This document shows positions 1 through 9,464 of a DNA stretch of 64,000 nt, in pieces (position 1 is the stretch's first letter; each line of letters opens with the position of its first letter). Origin of the DNA: Syntrophaceae bacterium UBA6112 (lineage in GTDB: Bacteria; Desulfobacterota; Syntrophia; Syntrophales; UBA5619). The position numbers were made by a program, and so were the translations under genes. The stretch is taken from positions 48,459-112,458 of the forward strand of contig DIWG01000083.1 of the NCBI GenBank assembly GCA_002423465.1. Reading direction: 5' to 3'. The notes under the pieces were generated by a model. The model ran no database searches, was not told the DNA's origin, and saw only the letters and a list, made by a program, of their open reading frames with translations.

Positions 1-701
1 CCCGGCCGTTTCCCCGGACAATGGGACTTTGGGGGTGCTCGAGCCAGGGGCCTTCCGGCCGGTCGGCATAAAAAAGATAGAGATTTCGACTATCCAGAGA
101 GGAGCTGAACAGCCACAAGACGCCGCGGTGATATAAAATGGTAGAATCAACCAGCGGCCTGTCGGCGATGATCGGTTTTACAAACTGCCAACGATCCGGA
201 AAATGCGTCGCCTTGTAGAGACGCACACTGTTGACGGCACTGGACTCCGGAACCAGGTAATAATCATCTTTCCATTGGAAAACATTTGGATAAGACAAGT
301 GAAACGGTTCTTCCAGGACCACGCGCTCGTATTGCCAGCGGAAACCGTCGGCGCTGGTCGCCAGACCGATCACACCGCGATCCACGCCCAAAACCTCAAA
401 GAACAGATAAAACCCGCCCTTCTCCTGAATCAAAAAAGGGTCGGCCACAAAACGGGCCGGCGTATCCTTGATATCGGCAGCCGTCAGCAACGGATTACCT
501 TGACGCGCGTGCAGCTTGATGGATGGGCCGTCTATGGCCAGATCGTAGATGCCGATGCTCCAGATCCCCTCGGCAGGGCCGGAATAACAGAGATAGGGGA
601 TATCGATATCGGCGCGATAAACAACAAAAACACCGAGGAGCGTAGCGGAGAACAGCAGGAAAAGTGCTATGGAGACTCTCCGGAAACGATTTTTTCTCAT
701 G
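1..701 (-). CDS. Membrane-anchored GH43-like / GINT1 N-terminal-like protein, 3' end cut by window
   Basis: About 233 residues are visible; the C-terminus runs off the window. The start is the ATG at 701 (MRKNRFRRVS). Residues 8-28 form a hydrophobic signal anchor, so the rest should be periplasmic. The body has the repeated short strands of a five-bladed beta-propeller: PARFVADPFL, FYLFFEVLG, SYPNVFQW, YYLVPES and LWLFSSS. This is the look of glycoside hydrolase 43-like proteins and of the N-terminal domain of glucosamine inositolphosphorylceramide transferase 1, found in bacterial polysaccharide loci. Catalytic function cannot be assigned. It lies 21 bp downstream of rfbF and is probably co-transcribed with it. 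The reading frame is confirmed by uninterrupted translation and family-like motifs. The exact subfamily is less certain. Confidence 0.82.
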
Positions 702-722
702 GTGCGATCCCGGAAACGCCTC

Positions 723-1502
723 TCATGACCAGACTTTCCAGCCAGCATTCCCGCTGTTCCAGAGTTTTTCCAGATTCTGGTGATCCCGCAATGTATCCAT
801 GCAAGACCAGAAACCGGTATGCTTGTAAACCATGAGCTGGTCTTCTTTTACAATCTGTTCCAGGGGTCCGTACTCCAGATCACATTGGTCGGACTCGTTC
901 AGATAGTCAAAAATGCGGCGGTTGAACACAAAAAACCCCCCGTTGATAAACTCCCTCAGTTTGGGTTTCTCGAAGAACTCCGCCACCCGGTCGCCATCGA
1001 TCTTCAGCTCGCCGAAATAGGAGGCGGGACGCAAGACGCCGGTCACCGTGACCATCTTTCCATGCCGGGCGTGAAAATCGAGAAGGGCATGGATATTCAC
1101 GTCGGACACGCCATCGCCGTAGGTTGCCATGAAAGTCTCGCCCTTGATAAATTTCTGCAGCTTCTTCAATCGCGCCCCTTTGAGGGATTTTTCGCCGGTA
1201 TCGGCCAGGGTGATCCGCCACCCCGCCTCTTCATGATTCTGATGGATGCAGACATTCTCCGGCTTCCCGAGCTCGATGGTCACATCATTATTCATCAACT
1301 CGTAATGGCAGAAGTAATTCTTGATCATCTCTCCCCGGTATCCCAAGGCCAGAACAAAATCCTGATGACCGAAATGGGCGTAATTTTTCATGATATGCCA
1401 GAGAATGGGCCGATTCCCGATATTCACCATTGGTTTGGGACGGAACTCCGTCTCTTCTCGCAGACGGGTACCGACGCCACCGCAAAAAATGACCACTTCC
1501 AT
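723..1502 (-). CDS. rfbF: Glucose-1-phosphate cytidylyltransferase
   Basis: This 259-residue enzyme makes CDP-glucose from CTP and glucose-1-phosphate, the entry step to CDP-linked 3,6-dideoxyhexoses and related sugars. The N-terminus has the nucleotidyltransferase signature FCGGVGTRLREE followed by RPKPM, with the catalytic-type lysine. The motifs MATYGDGVSDV and INGGFFVFN are typical of the family, and the length matches its usual size. The ATG at 1502 is preferred over an in-frame upstream start because an AGGGAGG Shine-Dalgarno precedes it and it begins with the conserved MEVVIFCGG. The usual partner, CDP-glucose 4,6-dehydratase (rfbG), is not in this window. Confidence 0.95.
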   Translation of the reverse strand: MEVVIFCGGVGTRLREETEFRPKPMVNIGNRPILWHIMKNYAHFGHQDFVLALGYRGEMIKNYFCHYELMNNDVTIELGKPENVCIHQNHEEAGWRITLADTGEKSLKGARLKKLQKFIKGETFMATYGDGVSDVNIHALLDFHARHGKMVTVTGVLRPASYFGELKIDGDRVAEFFEKPKLREFINGGFFVFNRRIFDYLNESDQCDLEYGPLEQIVKEDQLMVYKHTGFWSCMDTLRDHQNLEKLWNSGNAGWKVWS

Positions 1503-1689
1503 TGTTCTATAGACCTCCCTTGCAGGTTGAAGCGTCCCCCATGAATGACCACCGGGAAATCGCATTCTTTTTCCAAAACAAAATGACCGGTTTCCTGGAC
1601 CACCTTACCACGGATTTCTATGAACCTATCCTAAAACAACATTGGTTCTTTTTTCGAGCGCGCAACGATGTTGGGAACGAATACATCTG

Positions 1690-2865
1690 TCAAGACAGGT
1701 TACGAATTTTTTCTCCTACGAGAAAGATGATTTTATCGGCTATGAGCCGGTTGCCCCCAGGGCCAATATGGCACCAGTCAAAGTATACCGGCTGCTCAAC
1801 ATCATCAAATACATTCCCGATAAAAAAGATTTTTTCTTTTTCTCTTTTCGAAAATGCCTTCTTTGACTTCAAGTAGACCTGGTATTGAGATTCAACAAAC
1901 GTTGGCGGCGCCTTTCTAATGATTTCGCTTTCATAATGGGCTAACCTCTTCTTGGTCTGGCTGAAGAGGTTGGGCTGCCAAAAGAAAAAGGCCTCGAACT
2001 GATATTCTTTGGCCAATGCCTGCACCTGTTTGATATGCGCTTCGTACATCTTCACCACATTACCGGCATTCATCCTGATGTTGGGCTTGATTTTCTTATC
2101 CCACTCCTCGGATCCACTGTTGCCGCCCCGCATCATCCTTACAACGTATTTGGCAAACTTGCCATAGTTCGATTGAGCAACCCATTGAACAAATCCATTT
2201 TCGCCTTTATTCAAATAGTCCATCCGGAGATTCTGAGGATCTCTGGGGATAGCCGGTGAATAGACCCCGGCATACCCATCATTGACACCGTCGTAGAATA
2301 TAACCGCATCGGGGATATTACCTAAAGACAGTTGATGTAAAAGATAATTTAACTCCTGGGTCGAAACAAATCCATCTTCCCCATAGTTATATACATCATA
2401 CGTATCCCCCATATGGGACTGCAAGATCGAGGGTATCGTGCTTTCATCAGGGGAACCCTGCCCCCACAGTGTCGATCCGCCGAACATAAATATTTTTTTC
2501 TCCCCTTTTACATCCGGATCCTTGACGGTCTTTCTTACACCTTGGGAATCGATATTGATATATTGGCCGACATGTTCGGGCTGCGTCCAATGATAATACG
2601 GTTCAAAAAGGACCCTTTGCAATTTTCGCTGTTCTTTCCAAAATTCTTTGCGATCGAGGTAATTATCGTACGCCGGAGATGCTCCCCGGTGATCTTCACC
2701 AAAGGACGTCACGACCAGATCGGCAAAGCCGATGAGATAATGCCCAATGACCAGAAAGACGACCGTAATGATTATAAAATTGCCGATATTCCCCAAGCGT
2801 GAAAAAAGTTTTTCGATTTTTGGATATTTGGACACGTGTTCAAACCTCTCTGATGATATCCGCAT
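1690..2865 (-). CDS. Membrane-anchored SGNH/GDSL hydrolase-like protein
   Basis: A 391-residue protein with one transmembrane segment near residues 29-51 and a large extracytoplasmic domain. The SGNH blocks are visible: GGSTLWG at about 129 (serine nucleophile in place of GDS), DGVND at about 192-196 (Asn block), and DWCHIGPGG at about 363 (Asp/His block). Such proteins act as esterases or O-acyltransferase partners on cell-surface polysaccharides. A role in removing or adding acetyl groups on the glycan is an inference from the locus. The ATG at 2865 lacks a clear ribosome site. A GTG at 2835 has GAGAGG 9 nt upstream and may be the real start. It is separated from rfbF by 187 bp in which no gene was seen. 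Confidence 0.8.
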   Translation of the reverse strand: MRISSERFEHVSKYPKIEKLFSRLGNIGNFIIITVVFLVIGHYLIGFADLVVTSFGEDHRGASPAYDNYLDRKEFWKEQRKLQRVLFEPYYHWTQPEHVGQYINIDSQGVRKTVKDPDVKGEKKIFMFGGSTLWGQGSPDESTIPSILQSHMGDTYDVYNYGEDGFVSTQELNYLLHQLSLGNIPDAVIFYDGVNDGYAGVYSPAIPRDPQNLRMDYLNKGENGFVQWVAQSNYGKFAKYVVRMMRGGNSGSEEWDKKIKPNIRMNAGNVVKMYEAHIKQVQALAKEYQFEAFFFWQPNLFSQTKKRLAHYESEIIRKAPPTFVESQYQVYLKSKKAFSKREKEKIFFIGNVFDDVEQPVYFDWCHIGPGGNRLIADKIIFLVGEKIRNLS

Positions 2866-2959
2866 CGGATGCAGATGATGATTTCACAAACAAAACCGGC
2901 CCGCTTTTTCACAACGAATTGTCGCCGCCCTCACGATGATCGCGAACACCATCACCGGA

Positions 2960-3970
2960 TCAAGGGCTTTGAATATATTCAAAGTCCTTGATAAAGGACT
3001 CCTGTTTCAGGATATGCTTGAAGACAAAATAGGTGATCCTGCGGTTGCGGATAACCATTTTCATGACGATGAATCGCGGGTCCATCCGGATGTTGTCGTA
3101 GACTTCCCGGTCATATTTCAATAGAAACTCAACGATGCCCTGCTCCTGGGCACTGTTTTTCGTGATAGCGGCCCGGAGGAGCACCTGCACGAAATAGCGC
3201 TTCAGCATCCGCCTGCGCCACAGATCCAACACCTCTTCGGGAAAAGCCTTTCGGGACATGGCAAAACGATAAGGCGAATCGATATACTCCACATTGGACA
3301 AAATCTTGTCCAGGTCCTGATTCAGCGTGTAGTTCATCCCGTGCCTCCTCCAGACACCGACGAACCGGTTCACAAAGCCGATCTTTTTGCCGATGATCAG
3401 CTTCAGAAGACCTTCCCAATCCGTGCTGCGGATGCTCTTCTCAAAAAAGCCGATCTCCATGGCGTAGGGACGATCATGAACCACCGTCAGGGTCGGCAGC
3501 GAATAACCCTTGTAAAAATTCAGGAAGAGCCAGTTCCCGTCCATCACCTCCGGTAGGTTCCCGTTGACCTTGTCTTCGATCAGAACATTGTCTCTCTCAT
3601 AGAGGGATTTCGATCTTGCAAAAACCATGGTCAGATTCCGACGATTCATGAGATCCATGGCTCGGCGGATATAGCCGGGATCGATGAAATAGTCGTCTCC
3701 ATCCAGATGGAGGGCGTAATCGCCGGTCGAGTACTCATAAAGGGCCTTCCTGAAGTTGCCGATCATCCCCAGGTTGGTTTCATTCCGGAAGTATTTCACC
3801 CGGGGATCCGGCGTATAGCGGGCCATCACCTCCTGGATGGGATCCGTTGAATGGTTGTCGCTGACCACCACCTCCAGATTCGGATAATCCTGGGCCAGCG
3901 TTGATTCCACCGCCCGTCCGATATAGTGAGCCTGGTTGTAGGCCGTAATCGCAATGCTGACCTTTTTCAT
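2960..3970 (-). CDS. Glycosyltransferase family 2
   Basis: A 336-residue GT-A type transferase. The N-terminus KKVSIAITAYNQAHYIGRAV is the standard GT2 opening, the nucleotide-binding region VVVSDNHSTD follows at about 36, and LHLDGDDYF carries the metal-binding DxD-type motif. The C-terminal part contains basic helices but no membrane spans. Donor and acceptor are unknown. The ATG at 3970 is chosen because GAGGG sits about 8 nt upstream; an in-frame start six codons earlier lacks one. It is divergent from the plus-strand GT4 at 4052. Confidence 0.9.
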   Translation of the reverse strand: MKKVSIAITAYNQAHYIGRAVESTLAQDYPNLEVVVSDNHSTDPIQEVMARYTPDPRVKYFRNETNLGMIGNFRKALYEYSTGDYALHLDGDDYFIDPGYIRRAMDLMNRRNLTMVFARSKSLYERDNVLIEDKVNGNLPEVMDGNWLFLNFYKGYSLPTLTVVHDRPYAMEIGFFEKSIRSTDWEGLLKLIIGKKIGFVNRFVGVWRRHGMNYTLNQDLDKILSNVEYIDSPYRFAMSRKAFPEEVLDLWRRRMLKRYFVQVLLRAAITKNSAQEQGIVEFLLKYDREVYDNIRMDPRFIVMKMVIRNRRITYFVFKHILKQESFIKDFEYIQSP

Positions 3971-4051
3971 GAACAATTCCCTCGCCAAAAACAGTCTTGA
4001 GTAATTTCCCGATCCATACTATGAATATCTATGCTGAACCGTGAGCCGCCC

Positions 4052-5146
4052 ATGAAGGTTCTGATCTGCAACTTCGAATCCCTGCAAACCCCCAGCGGTG
4101 TCGCTTCCTTTGCCATCAAACTGCTGCGCCATCTTCCCTGCATGGAGGCCCTGACCACACGAAATTCCTTTAATACACCCCTTGAGCAGAGAGAAACCAA
4201 TCTGGAAGCCAAGACCCGGTACAACGAAATCATCTGGATGAAACCTTCCAAATTCATCCTGATGAATCGCAAAATCCACGAAGCGGATCTGATCCACTTG
4301 AATCCCTTCAATTTTTCAGAACTGATCCTGTTGGTCCTCGCCAAAGTGCACGGGAAGAAATGCGTCGCGACCATGCATTCCAACATTGACTTTCACTTCC
4401 TGACGCCTACCATCGGCCTTGAAATCGCCCGGCTGATTGTCGTCTACCACTTGATGCTTTTCCTGGCCGACGGGATTGTCTTTCTGACCGGTGCACACTA
4501 CCGGAATTATCGGAAGCACAGCCTTCTGAGAAACCGCCTGCAAAAAAAGGCCGTCGTGATCCCGAACGCCATCGAATCGCAGAGAATCGCTACGGACAGC
4601 AGGACCGCAAAGAGCCCCCTGACCTGCATCTTCGTCGGAAGATTTGAAAAGCGCAAGGGAATCGACGACGTATTGCGTCTGGCGGAACGGCTCCGGCCGG
4701 AAGAGATCGAATTCCTGCTGGCCGGCTATGGTCCGTTGCAACACCCCGAAAAAATCGCGGAAAACGTCCGAATCGTCGGAAGGGTGCCCAATGAAGATCT
4801 TTTCCGCTACTACGACCAATGCCGAATTCTCTTTTTCCCCTCCTATACGGAAGCCTTCGGCATCACGATCCTGGAGGGCATGGCCCGGGGTCTCGTCCTG
4901 CTCATCTCGGATATCCCGGGGATCAGGGAATTTGTCCGGGAGGGAAGAAACGGTTACCTTTTCCCGCCGGGGGATATCGAAAAAATGAGGGAACTCTTTT
5001 TATTTCTCAAGCAAAACCCCGATGAAATCGAGAGAATCAGCCGCAACAATCTGGCCGACGCGCGGCAATTCACTGTTGAGAAGCAGGCGGAAAAATATCT
5101 CACTGTGTATCGCAAAGTGTTGAACCATGTTCAAAGCCCTTCTTGA
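4052..5146 (+). CDS. Glycosyltransferase family 4 (group 1)
   Basis: A 364-residue GT-B transferase and one of only two plus-strand genes. The N-terminal Rossmann half starts MKVLICNFESLQTPSG. The C-terminal half holds FVGRFEKRKGIDD and the retaining-GT E-x7-E region (SYTEAFGITILEGMARG). An in-frame ATG at 4031 would add seven residues; the ATG at 4052 fits the family N-terminus better, though neither has a strong ribosome site. Its last 20 nt overlap the start of wzx, so the two are translationally coupled. Sugar specificity is unknown. Confidence 0.9.
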   Translation: MKVLICNFESLQTPSGVASFAIKLLRHLPCMEALTTRNSFNTPLEQRETNLEAKTRYNEIIWMKPSKFILMNRKIHEADLIHLNPFNFSELILLVLAKVHGKKCVATMHSNIDFHFLTPTIGLEIARLIVVYHLMLFLADGIVFLTGAHYRNYRKHSLLRNRLQKKAVVIPNAIESQRIATDSRTAKSPLTCIFVGRFEKRKGIDDVLRLAERLRPEEIEFLLAGYGPLQHPEKIAENVRIVGRVPNEDLFRYYDQCRILFFPSYTEAFGITILEGMARGLVLLISDIPGIREFVREGRNGYLFPPGDIEKMRELFLFLKQNPDEIERISRNNLADARQFTVEKQAEKYLTVYRKVLNHVQSPS

Positions 5147-6392
5147 AAATCACGGGGAGACGATCCTGAACGTCTTCTGGCGGGGTCTCCAGCTTGCCGT
5201 CAAAGACGGCGTCAGTTTTGTCATCTTCGTCCTGGCCGCCAAGCTCCTGCTTCCGTATGAGTTCGGCGTTTACAACTATGTCCTCGCCGTCATTTTTTTT
5301 CTGATTCTCTTCGGTGATTTCGGAATCTCCGTGGCCGCCTCAAAATATGTGGCGGAATATCAGGCCACGGACCCGGAAAAGCTAAAATATGTTCTCTTCA
5401 ATTCCGGTCTGGTCATTCTGGCCCTGACGATCCTGGTCACGGCGGGAACACTGCTGCTGGGACCGCATTTTCTGAAGGATAAGTATCTTTATCTCCTCTA
5501 TATTCTTCCCCTGATCTTCCTGGCGCCCATGACCTCCCTCTATGACGGCATCTACCGGGGGCTCAAAAAATTCAAGCAGCTGGCGCTGCTCTCGACGGGG
5601 GTCAGCGTGATTTCCCTGGGCTTTATCTATTTCCTGATCCGGCAATACGGACTGACGGGGGCCATTCTTGCCCAGAACCTCTACTATCTTTTCCTGTTTC
5701 TGACACTGGCCTTCGGCTACCGCGATTTTATTTTCAAACTAAACCGGGAGATCCTCAAATCGATCGGGGTCTACGCCCTCGTGATCGGCATCATCCATGT
5801 CAGCGCTTTTCTTTATACCCGCGTCGATATCCTCGTTCTGGGTTCCTTCGATCTGATCATAGAAATCGGCTATTATGAAATCGTCAACAAGGTGCTGATG
5901 CTCCTACAGCTTCCGTTTCTTGTCTACGCCCAGGTCCAGGCGCCCAACATGGTGGCCGCCTATTTCCGGGAGGGAAGTTCCGTCATCCTGAGGACATTGA
6001 CCGAATATATCCAATATGCAACGGCCATCTCCTTGCTGCTGGCCGTCCTGACGGGTCTGGCGATTCCCTGGATCCTCGAAAACTTTCTGAGGGATTATAA
6101 TCTGCCCGGCGTGATCTGGATCCTGTACATCTTCTTGTTTCTCTTTATCTTTCAGAACGTGGCGAATCTGGTGGGCAACACCTTTATTATCTCAACAGGC
6201 CACGCGCGGATCAACATGATCAACATCATCGTCTTCGGTATCCTGAACCTGCTTCTGGATATTCTTCTCGTCCGCCATTACGGATATATGGGGATTGCCT
6301 ATGCCAAGCTCATCGTGATGATGCTGGGAAGTCTCTCCCTGATCATCCTCTACAGACATGCCCTCCGGAAAAAGGCTCAGGCCGGCGGCTGA
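5127..6392 (+). CDS. wzx: Wzx-type oligosaccharide flippase (polysaccharide biosynthesis protein)
   Basis: A 421-residue integral membrane protein with about 12-14 hydrophobic segments spread evenly, typical of the MOP/polysaccharide_synt flippases that move undecaprenyl-linked oligosaccharide across the inner membrane. The stretch LLPYEFGVYNYVLAVIFF near the N-terminus and the DGIYRGLKKF loop are characteristic of the family. It overlaps the preceding GT4 by 20 nt. Its 3' end overlaps the convergent minus-strand GT4 by 50 nt. A flippase next to two ABC exporters is unusual for a single polysaccharide and suggests more than one product. Confidence 0.88.
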   Translation: MFKALLENHGETILNVFWRGLQLAVKDGVSFVIFVLAAKLLLPYEFGVYNYVLAVIFFLILFGDFGISVAASKYVAEYQATDPEKLKYVLFNSGLVILALTILVTAGTLLLGPHFLKDKYLYLLYILPLIFLAPMTSLYDGIYRGLKKFKQLALLSTGVSVISLGFIYFLIRQYGLTGAILAQNLYYLFLFLTLAFGYRDFIFKLNREILKSIGVYALVIGIIHVSAFLYTRVDILVLGSFDLIIEIGYYEIVNKVLMLLQLPFLVYAQVQAPNMVAAYFREGSSVILRTLTEYIQYATAISLLLAVLTGLAIPWILENFLRDYNLPGVIWILYIFLFLFIFQNVANLVGNTFIISTGHARINMINIIVFGILNLLLDILLVRHYGYMGIAYAKLIVMMLGSLSLIILYRHALRKKAQAGG

Positions 6393-7575
6393 CCCGCCCC
6401 TGCCTGGGCGCAATCTCCTCGGCTGTGCTCCTCGGTACAGACCCGGAAAAGAGATCCGCATAGGCCTGCGCTGCCTTCCTCCAGGAAAAGTCATCAACGA
6501 CCCAAGTGCGGCCCTTTTCCCCCATTTCACTCGCCCGTCCGCGATCCGCCATCATTTCCCGGAGCGCCGTCCGCAAGGCATCCGGCTTCTCCAGATCGAA
6601 AAGCCATCCCGTTTCCCCATGGCGGACAACGGCGTCGTTGCCGGGCACGCGGCTGGCGATGACCGGCAGGCCGCAGGCCATCGCCTCCAGAACCACGTTG
6701 GGCATCCCTTCACAGAGAGATGGATTGACGAGGCAATCGGCGCTCCAGTAAATCTCCCGGAGTCGGATTTTGTCCACCCAGCCATGCCAAACCAGGCAAT
6801 CCGCGATTCCGCCGTTTTTGGCATGTCTTCGCAGTTCATCATTTTGCGGGCCGGCTCCGACGAGATGCAGGACGAAGGGTCCGGCTCCGGAACGTTTCAG
6901 GGAGGCAATGTGATCGAAGAGGTAAAAGAGATTCTTCGCAATCTGAAAGCGGCCCACAAAGAGAAATGCAAAGGGGCGATCCGCTGCCTCATCACGGGTG
7001 ACCGGGGGGTGAAAATAATCCGTATCCACGCCGTTGGGGATCACCTGCACCGGAAAAGGGTCCGCCCGCTCCGACATATCCTTCAGGCCGGGAGAATTGG
7101 CGATCACGGCGATGCTTCTCTGAAAGATGAACCGGCGCAGCGGCGCCAGCAGTCCGTGCAGGAAATCCAGCGCGGCTTCATTGCCGGGTACATCACCGCC
7201 GCGCAGTGAAATGACATAGGGCACATTCCCCCGCATCCATCCCCAGAGACCCAGCGGACCGCAGGGAAAGGAAAAAAAGACGATCGCCGCGCCGATCCGC
7301 TGCCTCCGGATCAGCGAACCCAGCCGCAGACCGGCCGAAACCAGAAATGACAGCATCTCCAGGAGGCCGGAGCGATCCGGGCTTTTGCGGATGGCCGGAC
7401 AGCGCACGACCCGAACATTCCCTTCCCGGACCTCGCCCGTCAGATCATGGAACCGGGACGTCAGCACCGTCACGGCATGCCCCAGAGACGCCAGATGTCC
7501 GGCAATGGCCGCCGTGGCGGTCGCCGCGCCGCCGCCGATGGGCGGATATTCATAATTGATCAGCAGAATGTTCAT
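6343..7575 (-). CDS. Glycosyltransferase family 4 (group 1)
   Basis: A 410-residue GT-B protein. The N-terminus MNILLINYEYPPIGGGAATA has the glycine-rich loop that contacts the sugar nucleotide. FLFVGRFQIAKN and the E-x7-E motif in LCEGMPNVVLEAMACGLPV mark the donor half. The start at 7575 fits the family; an in-frame alternative is six codons upstream at 7593. Its terminal 50 nt lie antisense to the end of wzx. It lies about 30 nt downstream of asnB, in the same transcriptional direction. Substrates are not known. Confidence 0.9.
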   Translation of the reverse strand: MNILLINYEYPPIGGGAATATAAIAGHLASLGHAVTVLTSRFHDLTGEVREGNVRVVRCPAIRKSPDRSGLLEMLSFLVSAGLRLGSLIRRQRIGAAIVFFSFPCGPLGLWGWMRGNVPYVISLRGGDVPGNEAALDFLHGLLAPLRRFIFQRSIAVIANSPGLKDMSERADPFPVQVIPNGVDTDYFHPPVTRDEAADRPFAFLFVGRFQIAKNLFYLFDHIASLKRSGAGPFVLHLVGAGPQNDELRRHAKNGGIADCLVWHGWVDKIRLREIYWSADCLVNPSLCEGMPNVVLEAMACGLPVIASRVPGNDAVVRHGETGWLFDLEKPDALRTALREMMADRGRASEMGEKGRTWVVDDFSWRKAAQAYADLFSGSVPRSTAEEIAPRQGRVSRRPEPFSGGHVCRG

Positions 7576-7605
7576 GAGAGACTGACAGGGCAAAGGGGCG
7601 CCGCG

Positions 7606-9462
7606 CTATTTTTTTCTCCAGGAGTTCAGAAGCCAGACGTTCCACAGAGCGGCCCGATGATCCATGCGGCAGGCGCGGTGCTCCTCCGCCATTCCGGCAA
7701 GGTAGGGGGCATGCAGATAAGGAAACGTGCCGTTTCCGTCCAGGGAGAGGCTGCCTTCCTGGAACCACCGGCCGATCGGCACGCCGAACCCTTTTTTGGC
7801 GCGATAGAGGATTTCCCTGGGCAAAACGGGCTCCAGGGCCTTTTTCAGGATGTATTTGGTCTGGCCGTTCCGGTATTTGTAGGCATGGGGTATTTTCCGG
7901 ACAAAATCGACCAGTTCGATATCGAGAAACGGGGCGCGGACCTCCAGGGAATTCATCATGCTCGCCCGGTCGGCCTTGACAAGAATATCATCCTGCAGAT
8001 AGAGTTTCGTGTAGAACTGAAGGGTCTTGTCAATCAGGTTCTCCTGCTTGCAGGCCTCCCACTGCTCGATCGCCTCGGCATAGACCTCCTCGATGTCGGT
8101 GGGCTCCCGGAAAAGCGCCTCGAGGTCCCGCGGATCGAGCGGTCCCAGCCAGACGGCATTCCAGAGACGCCTGGGATAGGAGAGGCCCCTCAGGGTCCGC
8201 TTGAGCCGGAAATCCAGGCTCATGTTCCGATGGGTGGAGGGAAGCGCCGCCACGGCCATCCGGATCGCCTGATGGACCGTTCCGGGAACGAGGCGATCAT
8301 ACCATTCGGCCATCCCGAGGGCCCGGAAGGGATCATAGCCGGCAAAGAGCTCATCGCCGCCGTCGCCGGCCAGCGCCACCGTCACATGCTTCCTCGTCTC
8401 CTGGCAGAGCAGATAGGTGGGCATCAGCGAACTGTCCCCCATCGGCTCGTCGAGCTTGCCGACGATCTCCGGCAGAAGCCCCCGGGCCCGCTCCATGGAG
8501 AGGATCTCCTCGTAATGCTCCGTCTGATAGCGCTCGGCGATGATTCGGGCATATTTCGTTTCATCGAAGCTTGCCTCTTCAAAACCGATGCAGAAGCTTT
8601 TCATGCGCGCCTGCCCAGCCGCTTCCGCCGCAAAGGCCGTGATGGCGGATGAATCGACTCCACCGCTGAGGAAAACCCCCAGCGGAACATCCGACATGAG
8701 TCGCCGCCGCACCGATTTTCTCAACAGTTCCCGGAGCTGCTCTCCCCATGCTTCTTCCGGGTTGGCCGATACATGTTCAAAAGGCTCCAGGACAAAATCC
8801 CAGTACTTGGATACCCGGTAGACCATGGCGTCCATCTTCAGCAGCAGATTATGGCCGCCGGGGAGCTTGAAGATCTGCCGATACAGGGTGGAAGGCGCCG
8901 GAATGTAACCGTAGGCAAAGTACTTCTTGAGGCTCCCCACATGAATGTCGGCCGGGATCTGCGGGTGGCGAATCAGAGCGGTCAGTTCGGAGGCAAAGGC
9001 AAAGGTGTGATTCTGCAAGGAGTAAAAGAGAGGCTTTTTCCCGAAACGGTCCCGGCTGAGAAAGATCTCGCGCCGCTTCCGGTCGTACAGGGCAAAGGCC
9101 CACATGCCGTTGAGACGGGACGGCAGATCACGGCCCCACTGCCGGTAACCGTGGAGCAGCACCTCCGTATCGGAGTGGTCGGTCAGGAAACGGTGGCCGG
9201 CCTTGATCAATTCTTCGCGGAGTTCCAAGTGATTGTAAATCTCCCCGTTGAAGACAATCCCCAGAGTGCCGTCCGCCGTCCACATCGGCTGCGCCCCGCC
9301 GCTCAGATCGATGATGGACAGACGCCTGTGCCCCAGGTGGACGGCTTCCCGATCGTCGTGCCATAGTCCTCCGGCGTCCGGACCCCGATGGACCATGGCC
9401 TCATTCATGGACGCGAGGATGCTTCGATCGCCTGCGCCGACAAAACCGCAAATTCCGCACAT
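7606..9462 (-). CDS. asnB: Glutamine-dependent asparagine synthase-like amidotransferase
   Basis: A 618-residue protein with the class II glutaminase domain first (Cys2 in MCGICGFVG, RGPDAGG at 26-32, FNGEIYN at 71-77) and the ATP-pyrophosphatase synthetase domain second (PP-loop SGGVDSS at 266-272, AGDGGDELFAGYDP). The full family length and all key residues are present. In O-antigen and capsule loci such proteins are thought to amidate uronic acids or other carboxylated sugars using glutamine nitrogen. Whether this copy makes asparagine or modifies a sugar cannot be read from the sequence. It starts 2 nt after the GtrB-like gene ends. Confidence 0.93.
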   Translation of the reverse strand: MCGICGFVGAGDRSILASMNEAMVHRGPDAGGLWHDDREAVHLGHRRLSIIDLSGGAQPMWTADGTLGIVFNGEIYNHLELREELIKAGHRFLTDHSDTEVLLHGYRQWGRDLPSRLNGMWAFALYDRKRREIFLSRDRFGKKPLFYSLQNHTFAFASELTALIRHPQIPADIHVGSLKKYFAYGYIPAPSTLYRQIFKLPGGHNLLLKMDAMVYRVSKYWDFVLEPFEHVSANPEEAWGEQLRELLRKSVRRRLMSDVPLGVFLSGGVDSSAITAFAAEAAGQARMKSFCIGFEEASFDETKYARIIAERYQTEHYEEILSMERARGLLPEIVGKLDEPMGDSSLMPTYLLCQETRKHVTVALAGDGGDELFAGYDPFRALGMAEWYDRLVPGTVHQAIRMAVAALPSTHRNMSLDFRLKRTLRGLSYPRRLWNAVWLGPLDPRDLEALFREPTDIEEVYAEAIEQWEACKQENLIDKTLQFYTKLYLQDDILVKADRASMMNSLEVRAPFLDIELVDFVRKIPHAYKYRNGQTKYILKKALEPVLPREILYRAKKGFGVPIGRWFQEGSLSLDGNGTFPYLHAPYLAGMAEEHRACRMDHRAALWNVWLLNSWRKK

Positions 9463-9464
9463 GA

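Noticed and set aside
203..835. 210-codon plus-strand open frame at the window start
   Set aside because: It is antisense to the GH43-like gene (1-701) and the end of rfbF, whose translations show clear family motifs.
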